Of a DNA stretch of 64,000 nucleotides, positions 45,987 to 53,827 are shown one piece after another; within the stretch, counting starts at the first letter, position 1, and every line of letters starts with the position of its first letter. The stretch covers positions 434,001-498,000 of the forward strand of contig NZ_SCIN01000003.1 in assembly GCF_004101245.1 (NCBI RefSeq). The letters run 5' to 3'. Below the pieces are notes generated by a model that was not told the origin of the DNA, made no database searches, and was given only the letters and a program-made list of their open reading frames with translations. Position numbers and translations under genes: made by a program. Origin of the DNA: Sphingomonas sp. UV9 (GTDB lineage Bacteria > Pseudomonadota > Alphaproteobacteria > Sphingomonadales > Sphingomonadaceae).

Positions 45987-48938
45987 ATGACATTTTATGT
46001 TGAGAAATTTCGGCGGCACTCGCGGATCGGGGCGATGGTTGCCATGCTGCTTTCGTCGGGGGCGTACGCGCAGGTCACTCCGGAGCCGGGGCCGGGACCG
46101 GAAACGAGCGCCGATTCGACCGCCGATGGCGCGATCGTTGTCACCGGCACGCGCATCCGACGCCCCGATCTGCAGAGCAACAGCCCGATCACGTCGGTGA
46201 CCGACCAGGAGATCAAATATCAGGGCGCGGTCAACGTCGAGAGCGTGCTGAACCGCCTGCCGCAGTTTACCGCCGACGCGAACGAGAACGTCTCGAACGG
46301 ATCGGACGGCACCGCCAACATCAACTTGCGCAACCTCGGGTCGAACCGGACGCTGATCCTGCTCAACGGCCAGCGACTGCTGCCGCAGCAGGCGATCGAT
46401 CTGAACTTCGTGCCGTCCGCGCTGATCGACCGGGTCGATGTGGTGACCGGCGGTGCGTCGGCGGTGTACGGGTCCGACGCGGTGGCGGGCGTCGTCAATT
46501 TCGTGCTGAAGGATCATCTCGATGGCCTTCGCATCGATGTCCAATCGGGTCTCGGCGTTCATACAAATGACAATAGCGGGGTACGCGATATCGTCTCGGC
46601 GGCGGGGTATGCGAATGCACCGCGCCGCGTCGCGGATGGCGGCAAGCAGGATATCAACGCCGCCTATGGGAAGAACTTCGCCGACGGTCGCGGCAACATC
46701 ACCGTCTATGGTGGATATCGTCACACCGATCCCGTCCTCCAGGCCAATCGCGACGTGTCCGCGTGCGCGCTGAACCAGGCCGACGACGCCGGGACCGGTC
46801 TGGTCTGCGGCGGGTCGAGCAATTCGACCTATGGTACGTTTGCGCCACTGGGCGGGCCGAATGCCGGCAAGACGCTGACCAACAACATGAACGGCACGCA
46901 GAACTGGGTGCCCTACACGTCCGCCTACGCCTATAACTACTCGCCGACCAACTACCTCCAGCGTTCCGACGATCGCTACATCGGCGGCGCATTCGCCAAG
47001 TTCGAGATCGCGCCGATCGCCGAGGTCTATGGCAGCTTCATGTACATGAAGGATCACACCTTCTCGCAGGTCGCACCGTCCGCGCTGTTCCTGGGAACGA
47101 GCTTCACCGTGCCGTGCGACAATCCGCTGATGAGCGCGGCGCAACAGCAGTCGCTATGCGGAGCGGGCGCCGGGACCGGGACGACGCAGGACACGCTGAT
47201 CGGCTACCGGCTCGGCGATGGCCAGTCGCGTCGCGACGACCTTCGCCACCAGGATTACCGCTATTCCGCCGGTGTGCGCGGCGATCTCGGCCACGGCTTT
47301 CAGTACGACGTGAACTATCTGCATTCGTTGGTGAAGTTCAACGAAACGTACATGAACAACGTCGACAACGTGAAGGCGCAGCGCGCGCTAGACGTGGTCA
47401 ACGTCAACGGCGTGGCGACCTGCCGTTCGGTGATCGACGGCAGCGATCCGGCCTGCATCCCCATCAACGTGTTCCAGCCCAATGCCATCACCGACACGCA
47501 GGCCGCCTATCTGTTCTCGGAGAGCAACACCGCGTCGCGCAATGCGCTCACGGTGATCTCCGCGAACGTCAACGGCGACCTCGGCACGTTCGGCATCACC
47601 AGCCCCTGGGCCAAGCGCGGCGTCAACATCGCGTTGGGTGCGGAGCGCCGGCGCGAGACTCTGAACTACACCGCGGACGCCGTCGCCGAACAGGGTGGCG
47701 CGACCGACTCCGATGGCCGCATCACCGTCAACGAAGCGTATGGCGAGATCGAAATTCCGATCCTGCAGGACCTGCCGTTCGCGCATGCGCTCACGATCAA
47801 CGGCGGCCTTCGCTATTCGGCGTATCGCAACGACCAGCAATCGACCGGGCTGAAGTCGAAGTACAACGTCTGGACCTACAAGGGCGAAGCGAGCTGGGCG
47901 CCGTCGGAGGATGCGCGTCTTCGATTCAGCTACAATCGCGCGATCCGTGCGCCCAATATCGGCGAGCTGTTCGGATCTCGGTCGATCGGCAACGTCGCCG
48001 CACAGGATCCATGCTCGGGCGCATCGCCGACCGCATCGTTCGATGTGTGCCGCCTGACGGGCGTGACGCAGGCGCAATATGGCAGCATCATCGAGTGTCC
48101 GTCCGACACGTGTTCGGCACAGTTCGGCGGGAACGTCGCGCTGAAGCCCGAAAAGGCGGATACCTATACGGCGGGGATCGTGTTGACACCGCGGATGGTG
48201 CGCAACTTCACGCTGACCGTCGATTATTTCCACGTCAAGGTGAAGGACTATATCAGCTCGGTCGATCCTTCGCTCGCGATCAGCCAGTGCGTTGCGGGCG
48301 GCGATCCGTTCTATTGCGGACTATTCACGCGCGATCCGCGGTCCGGCGCGATCTTCGGGACCAACGGCTATATCGTGTCGACGACCTACAATACCGGATC
48401 GTTGACAACGTCCGGCGTCGACATCACCGCCGATTATACGGTCGGCATCGGCGCGCTCGGCAAGATCAACCTCAATCTGGTCGGCACACGCCTGATCGAG
48501 CAGGCCGCCGAACCGCTGGCGGGTCTGGGCAGCTACGACTGCAGGGGGCTTTACGGCTATACCTGCGGCCAGCCCAACCCGACATGGCGGCATGCGATGC
48601 GAACGACGTGGCAGATGCCGGAGGGCGCATCGGTATCGGTGTCGTGGCGCCATACCGATGCGGTCACGCTGTCGTCGCTGTCCGACAACAGCTTCCTTCA
48701 AGGCACCGGAAGCATCATCAACAAGAAGATCGCCGCGTATAATTACATCGATCTCGCCGGCACCGTCGCGGTCGGTCGGGGGCTTCAGTTGCGGGCGGGC
48801 GTCAACAACCTGTTCGACAAGGATCCGCCGGCGATCGCAGCGGGCATCCTGTCGTCGTTCGGCAACGGCAACACCTATCCGGGCGTGTACGATACGCTGG
48901 GGCGGACGATGTTCGTCGGGGCTACGGTGAATTTCTGA
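45987..48938 (+). CDS. TonB-dependent outer-membrane receptor
   Basis: 983 residues. A signal peptide (RIGAMVAMLLSSGAYAQV) is followed by the plug domain from about residue 50 (AIVVTGTRIRRPDLQSNSP, VNVESVLNRLPQF, NINLRNLGSNRTLILLNGQR, VVTGGASAVYGSDAVAGVVNF). The beta-barrel runs from ~190 to the terminal aromatic residue (TMFVGATVNF). This is the Caulobacter/sphingomonad type used for carbohydrate and peptide uptake. AGGAG lies ~13 bases before the ATG. Seven-plus Cys residues in loops (e.g. ACALNQ, LVCGG, PCDNPL, SLCGAG) could make disulfides. The gene heads the glycosidase-peptidase locus; its operator candidate is at 45898-45928. Confidence 0.95.
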   Translation: MTFYVEKFRRHSRIGAMVAMLLSSGAYAQVTPEPGPGPETSADSTADGAIVVTGTRIRRPDLQSNSPITSVTDQEIKYQGAVNVESVLNRLPQFTADANENVSNGSDGTANINLRNLGSNRTLILLNGQRLLPQQAIDLNFVPSALIDRVDVVTGGASAVYGSDAVAGVVNFVLKDHLDGLRIDVQSGLGVHTNDNSGVRDIVSAAGYANAPRRVADGGKQDINAAYGKNFADGRGNITVYGGYRHTDPVLQANRDVSACALNQADDAGTGLVCGGSSNSTYGTFAPLGGPNAGKTLTNNMNGTQNWVPYTSAYAYNYSPTNYLQRSDDRYIGGAFAKFEIAPIAEVYGSFMYMKDHTFSQVAPSALFLGTSFTVPCDNPLMSAAQQQSLCGAGAGTGTTQDTLIGYRLGDGQSRRDDLRHQDYRYSAGVRGDLGHGFQYDVNYLHSLVKFNETYMNNVDNVKAQRALDVVNVNGVATCRSVIDGSDPACIPINVFQPNAITDTQAAYLFSESNTASRNALTVISANVNGDLGTFGITSPWAKRGVNIALGAERRRETLNYTADAVAEQGGATDSDGRITVNEAYGEIEIPILQDLPFAHALTINGGLRYSAYRNDQQSTGLKSKYNVWTYKGEASWAPSEDARLRFSYNRAIRAPNIGELFGSRSIGNVAAQDPCSGASPTASFDVCRLTGVTQAQYGSIIECPSDTCSAQFGGNVALKPEKADTYTAGIVLTPRMVRNFTLTVDYFHVKVKDYISSVDPSLAISQCVAGGDPFYCGLFTRDPRSGAIFGTNGYIVSTTYNTGSLTTSGVDITADYTVGIGALGKINLNLVGTRLIEQAAEPLAGLGSYDCRGLYGYTCGQPNPTWRHAMRTTWQMPEGASVSVSWRHTDAVTLSSLSDNSFLQGTGSIINKKIAAYNYIDLAGTVAVGRGLQLRAGVNNLFDKDPPAIAAGILSSFGNGNTYPGVYDTLGRTMFVGATVNF

Positions 48939-48960
48939 CGGTGACGGTTGGGGTGATGAC

Positions 48961-51429
48961 ATGACGACCTTGGTCCGCCGCGACGTCTTGAAGACGGGCG
49001 GCGTGACGGCGCTGGCCGCGATCGTTCCTGCGGTGCCGACCGGTGCGGCGTCAGCCGCGCGCCCGGTCGGGCCGCGGGAGATCGTTTCGCTCGGGACGGG
49101 ATGGCGGTTCCATCTCGGCCATGCGAGCGATCCGGTGAAGGATTTCGGCTTCGGCCGTTCGCACGACACCTATGGCAAATCGGGCGATGTCGGCACGCCT
49201 GTCGCCGAACCGAAGTTCGACGATAGCGCCTGGGAGGCGGTGACTCTGCCGCATGATTGGGCGGTCGATCTTCCGTTCGCGGAGTTCGGTCCGGCGGGAA
49301 GCGACGCGGATCGCACCGGTGCGTTCCAGGGTTTCAAGCCGGTCGGGCGGATGTGGCCGGCGACCAGCGTCGGCTGGTATCGGCGCGTCGTCCCGCTCGC
49401 CAAGGCGGATGCGGGGCGGCGGTTGCTGCTCCAGTTCGACGGGGTCGCGCGCGACTGCATCGTGATCCTCAACGGCTTCGTCGTCGGATCGAACGAGAGC
49501 GGCTATGCGCCGTTCGAGATCGACGTCACCGATTTCGCCAAGCCGGGCGAGGACAATATCCTGATTGTCCGCTGTGACGTAAGTCTGGGCGAGGCGTGGT
49601 CGTACGAGGGGGCGGGGCTCTACCGCGACGTCCGGCTGGTGAAGACCGCGCCGACGCATGTCCGGCGTTGGGGTGCGACGGTGCGCTGTTCGGTCGAGGC
49701 CGGCGGCGCGACGGTACGGGTCGCGACCGAGATCGAGAATGACGGCCCTGCGTGCGCGGCGAGGGTTCGCTCGATGGTGATCGGTCCGGACGGGAAGACC
49801 GCCGCGGTGCTGTTCGCGGACCCGCTCGGCTTGCCGGCCTGGGGTAGCATGACGACCGAGCAGGAGACGCGCGTCAGCACGCCCGCGCTCTGGTCGCTGG
49901 AGACGCCGCATCTTTATACCCTCGTCAGCGAGATATTGGTCGACGGCGTGGTGGTCGATCGCGACACCTGCACCTTCGGTATTCGCACGATCCGCTTCGA
50001 CGCGAATAAGGGCTTTTTTCTCAACGGCAAGCCGGTGAAGATCAAGGGCACCTGCAACCATCAGGATCACGCCGGGGTCGGCTTTGCGGTGCCCGACAGC
50101 CTGCACGTCTGGCGGCTCGAACAATTGAAGGCGATGGGCAGCAACGCCTATCGCTCGACGCATCATTCGCCGTCGCCCGCGATCCTCGATGCGTGCGACC
50201 GGATGGGCATCCTGCTCATGGACGAGACGCGGCAGATGTCGAGCAACGCGGAGGGTTTGAGCCAGCTCGAACGCATGGTCCGGCAGGGGCGCAACCATCC
50301 GAGCATCATCCTGTGGAGCATCGGCAACGAGGAGATCCACCGCGGCACCGAGACAGGCGCGCGCATCGCCGAGACGATGAAGCGCAAGGTGTACGAACTG
50401 GACGGGACGCGCCCTGTCACGGAAGGCTTTAACGGGAAGTTCGGCGAGGGGGCGTCGCGTGTCCTCGACGTGATGGGGTGCAATTATTACCTCGACGCGA
50501 TCGACCCGTATCATGCCGCGCATCCCGCCATGCCGATGATCGGGACCGAGACGGGCAGCACGGTGATGACGCGGGGCGAATATGCGCGCGACGACAAGCA
50601 GGGTTTCGTGCCCGCGTACGACCGCGAGTTTCCGCGCTGGGCGACGACAGCCGAGACATGGTGGAGTTTCTATGACGCGCGGCCGTTCCTGAGTGGCGGG
50701 TTCGTGTGGACCGGGTTCGATTATCGCGGCGAGCCCACCCCGTTCGAGCGCTGGCCCGAGAACGTCTCGAACTTTGGCCAGATGGACCTGTGCGGCTTCC
50801 CCAAGGACAATTACTATTACTATCGCGCTTGGTGGAGCGGCGAGCCGGTGCTGCATCTGTTCCCGCACTGGAACTGGGCGGGGCGCGAGGGCCAGCCGGT
50901 CTCGGTGTGGGTGCACAGCAATTGCGAGGCGGTCGAGCTGGTCGTCAACGGCCGCAGCCTCGAGCGAAAGACGGTGGCGAAGAACACGCATCTCGAATGG
51001 CAGGTGGCCTATGCGCCCGGCCGGATCGAGGCGCATGGCTACCGCGACGGCAAGCGCATCATGCGTGCAGCGCGCGAGACGACAGGCGCGCCGGCGCGGA
51101 TCGGGCTGTCGAGCGATCGGCGGCAGTTGGCGCCGGGTGAGGTGGCGGTCGTCCGCGTGGCGATCCTCGATGCGAAACGGCGCGAGATGCCGACCGCGTC
51201 CAACCGCGTGTCGTTCACGCTGTCGGGCGATGCGAAGCTGCTCGGCGTCGGCAACGGCGATCCGCGCAGTCTGGAGCCGGATCACGCTACATCGCGCTCG
51301 GCGTTCAACGGGCTGTGCATGGCGCTGGTGCAGGCGGGCGAGCGGGGCGGGCCGGTCCGGTTGGAGGCGCGAGGCGAGGGCCTGGCGTCGGCGATGCTGC
51401 CGTTGATCGGCAAGGCCGGAGATCGTTGA
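48961..51429 (+). CDS. Tat-exported GH2 beta-galactosidase-like enzyme
   Basis: 822 residues. The N-terminus MTTLVRRDVLKTGGVTALAA is a Tat signal. Domains follow in order: sugar-binding jelly roll (~40-215, WRFHLGHASD, LPHDWAVDLP), Ig-like (~220-320), TIM barrel (~325-600), then C-terminal Ig-like parts. The acid/base is E457 in SIGNEE and the nucleophile E530 in GTETGS. KIKGTCNHQDHAG is the family's barrel entry motif. GH2 enzymes of this type release terminal beta-galactose (or related sugars). It starts 22 bases after the receptor stop. Confidence 0.93.
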   Translation: MTTLVRRDVLKTGGVTALAAIVPAVPTGAASAARPVGPREIVSLGTGWRFHLGHASDPVKDFGFGRSHDTYGKSGDVGTPVAEPKFDDSAWEAVTLPHDWAVDLPFAEFGPAGSDADRTGAFQGFKPVGRMWPATSVGWYRRVVPLAKADAGRRLLLQFDGVARDCIVILNGFVVGSNESGYAPFEIDVTDFAKPGEDNILIVRCDVSLGEAWSYEGAGLYRDVRLVKTAPTHVRRWGATVRCSVEAGGATVRVATEIENDGPACAARVRSMVIGPDGKTAAVLFADPLGLPAWGSMTTEQETRVSTPALWSLETPHLYTLVSEILVDGVVVDRDTCTFGIRTIRFDANKGFFLNGKPVKIKGTCNHQDHAGVGFAVPDSLHVWRLEQLKAMGSNAYRSTHHSPSPAILDACDRMGILLMDETRQMSSNAEGLSQLERMVRQGRNHPSIILWSIGNEEIHRGTETGARIAETMKRKVYELDGTRPVTEGFNGKFGEGASRVLDVMGCNYYLDAIDPYHAAHPAMPMIGTETGSTVMTRGEYARDDKQGFVPAYDREFPRWATTAETWWSFYDARPFLSGGFVWTGFDYRGEPTPFERWPENVSNFGQMDLCGFPKDNYYYYRAWWSGEPVLHLFPHWNWAGREGQPVSVWVHSNCEAVELVVNGRSLERKTVAKNTHLEWQVAYAPGRIEAHGYRDGKRIMRAARETTGAPARIGLSSDRRQLAPGEVAVVRVAILDAKRREMPTASNRVSFTLSGDAKLLGVGNGDPRSLEPDHATSRSAFNGLCMALVQAGERGGPVRLEARGEGLASAMLPLIGKAGDR

Positions 51430-53729
51430 TGGTTGTTTCACGTCGTTTTTCGCGCGCCGCTGCGGTGCTGCTGGTTTGCGCATCCGGGGTGGCGCAGGCC
51501 GCGCCCGACGGGGCTGCGTTCCGGCGGTCGATCGCACTGCGCCGCGCGTGGCAGGACCTGACGCGCGAGGTGGCGTGGCCGGCGCACTGGACACCGGACG
51601 GGCGGCGCTTTTCGTACCGCAAGACGGTGGCGGGCGGGTTCGCGTTCGAGACGGTGGACGCGCAGACGCTCGCCAAGTCTCCGGCGTTCGATACGGCAAA
51701 GCTCGCCATCGCGCTGGGGGAGGCGAGGCACGAACCGGTCGATCCGATGCACCTGCCGTTTGCCGAGTTCGACTATGCGGAGGGCGGCAAGGCGATCGCG
51801 TTCTCGCTGGACGAAACGCGGTGGCAGTGTGGGATCGTGACGTACCGCTGCGCCGCCGAGGTCGATCGCAGCCGGCCGCGCGGGTTTGGCGTGGTCCGCG
51901 ACATGGCGGTGCCGGCGGACAATTCGCCGAACGTCTCGCCGGACGGCAAATGGACCGCGTTCGTGCAGGGCGACAATCTCGTCGTGCGCAAGTCCGGCGA
52001 TGTGGCGGTCGTGCCGCTCAGCGTCGACGGGACCGCGGGGGATTTCTACGATCCCGAGACGCTGCGCTGGTCGCCGGACAGCCGTCACATCATGATCTAC
52101 CGCGTCCGGCCGGGGTATCAGCGGCACGTGCTGCGCGTCGAATCGTCGCCCCGCGACCAGCTCCAGCCGAAATTGCGGAGCCAGCTTTATCCCAAGCCCG
52201 GCGACGCGATCGATCAGGAGCGGCCGGTGCTGTTCGACGTCGCGACGCGGCAGCAGATGGTGATCGACGATGCGCTGTTCCCCAACCCGTACCAACTCTC
52301 ACGCCCGCGCTGGCGGAGCGACGGGCGCAGCGTGGCGTTCGACTATGTCCGGCGCGGCTTCGGGCAGGCGCGCGTCATCGCGGTCGATGCCAAAACCGGC
52401 GCCGCGCATGCCGCGGTGACCGAGGATGCCAAGACCTTCTTCTATGCCGATCGCCGCTACGCGCACGATGTCGGCGCGGATGGTCGCGAGATCGTCTGGG
52501 CGTCCGAGCGCGACGGCTGGAACCACCTGTACCTGATCGACGGCCGCACCGGCGCCGTGAAGAACCGCATCACCACCGGCAACTGGGTCGTTCGCGACGT
52601 GGTCGACGTCGACGACGCCAAGCGCCAGATCGTCTTCTCCGCGAGCGGGATGAACGCGGGCGAGGATCCGTATTTCCGCCATGTCTACCGGATCGATTTC
52701 GACGGCAGCCATCTGACCGCGCTGATGCCTGCCAAGGCGGATCACGACGCGCGTTTCTCGCCCGACGGGACGCTCTACGTCGACACCTATTCGCGCGTCG
52801 ACCTGCCCACGGTCAGCGAACTCCACCGGTCGAGCGACGGCGCGCTGATCGCGACGGTGACGAAGGGCGACGACAGCGCGTTGCGGGCGGCGGGGTTTCG
52901 GCCGCCCGAGACGTTCGTCGCCAAGGGCCGCGATGGCAATACCGACATCCGGGGCGTCGTCGTCCGCCCGCGCGATTACGATCCGCGCAAACATTATCCG
53001 GTGATCGAGAACATCTATGCCGGGCCGCACGACAGCTTCGTGCCCAAGCAATATTGGCCGTTCGGGTTCCATTCCGGTGGCGACAAGGTCATCGGGATGC
53101 AGGAGCAGGCCGATCTCGGCTTCATCGTCGTGCAGATCGACGGGATGGGGACCGCCAACCGCTCGAAGGCGTTCCACGACGTCGCGTGGAAGAACCTCGC
53201 GGACTCCGGTTTTCCGGACCGGATCGCCTGGCACCGCGCGATGGCGGCGAAGGACCCGTCCTACGATGTCGGCCGGGTCGGGATCTACGGCGCGTCGGCC
53301 GGCGGGCAGAGCACACTGAACGCGCTGTTGTTCCACGGCGATTTCTACAAGGTCGGGGTGGCCTATGCCGGCTGTTACGACAACCGGATGGACAAGATCA
53401 GCTGGAACGAACAGTGGCTCGGCTGGCCGGTCGATGCGAGCTACGCGGCGGCGTCGGGCGTCGACCACGCCGCGCAACTGACCGGCAAGCTGCTGATGAT
53501 TGTCGGCGAGCAGGACAGCAATGTCGACCCCGCCTCGACGATGCAGGTCGCCGACGCACTGATCCGCGCCGACAAGGATTTCGAGCTGCTGGTGGTGCCG
53601 GGTGCGGAGCATAGCGTCGGGCGCTCGACTGGCCCGATCGATTATGTCGCGCGGCGGCAGTTCGGATTTTTCGTACGGAATCTGGCGGGGGAGGGGACGC
53701 CGGATTGGAATGCGCGTCCGTCATCCTGA
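51429..53729 (+). CDS. Exported S9-family peptidase, dipeptidyl peptidase IV-like
   Basis: 766 residues; the ATG overlaps the GH2 stop by one base (TGATG), so translation is coupled. A signal peptide (RAAAVLLVCASGVAQAA) leads to a beta-propeller (~100-500) and the alpha/beta hydrolase domain. The triad is S623 in GIYGASAGGQS, D696 in GEQDSN and H728 in GAEHSVG. The nucleophile context is GASAGG rather than the GWSYGG of classical DPP IV. S9B enzymes cleave after proline or alanine at the N-terminus of peptides. Coupling to a beta-galactosidase suggests a glycopeptide substrate. Confidence 0.92.
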   Translation: MVVSRRFSRAAAVLLVCASGVAQAAPDGAAFRRSIALRRAWQDLTREVAWPAHWTPDGRRFSYRKTVAGGFAFETVDAQTLAKSPAFDTAKLAIALGEARHEPVDPMHLPFAEFDYAEGGKAIAFSLDETRWQCGIVTYRCAAEVDRSRPRGFGVVRDMAVPADNSPNVSPDGKWTAFVQGDNLVVRKSGDVAVVPLSVDGTAGDFYDPETLRWSPDSRHIMIYRVRPGYQRHVLRVESSPRDQLQPKLRSQLYPKPGDAIDQERPVLFDVATRQQMVIDDALFPNPYQLSRPRWRSDGRSVAFDYVRRGFGQARVIAVDAKTGAAHAAVTEDAKTFFYADRRYAHDVGADGREIVWASERDGWNHLYLIDGRTGAVKNRITTGNWVVRDVVDVDDAKRQIVFSASGMNAGEDPYFRHVYRIDFDGSHLTALMPAKADHDARFSPDGTLYVDTYSRVDLPTVSELHRSSDGALIATVTKGDDSALRAAGFRPPETFVAKGRDGNTDIRGVVVRPRDYDPRKHYPVIENIYAGPHDSFVPKQYWPFGFHSGGDKVIGMQEQADLGFIVVQIDGMGTANRSKAFHDVAWKNLADSGFPDRIAWHRAMAAKDPSYDVGRVGIYGASAGGQSTLNALLFHGDFYKVGVAYAGCYDNRMDKISWNEQWLGWPVDASYAAASGVDHAAQLTGKLLMIVGEQDSNVDPASTMQVADALIRADKDFELLVVPGAEHSVGRSTGPIDYVARRQFGFFVRNLAGEGTPDWNARPSS

Positions 53730-53738
53730 CGCAACTCA

Positions 53739-53823
53739 CGTCATCCTGACGAAAGTCAGGATCCAGAGCCACTGAGCGGCGTGCTGCTTGATTCTGGATC
53801 CTGGGTCGAGCCCAGGACGACGG
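53739..53823. repeat. Element G (single copy)
   Basis: Arms CGTCATCCTGACGAAAGTCA and GGTCGAGCCCAGGACGACGG, with GGATCCAGA and TCTGGATCC as an exact inner pair. It sits between the convergent ends of the S9 peptidase and the DUF5695-like gene; a first fragment (CGTCATCCTGACGCAACTCA) lies just before it. Confidence 0.7.
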
Positions 53824-53827
53824 AAGT

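Noticed and set aside
49051..51699. Minus-strand frame of 882 codons
   Set aside because: Antisense to the GH2 gene, whose catalytic motifs are clear; no recognisable domain in the reverse frame.
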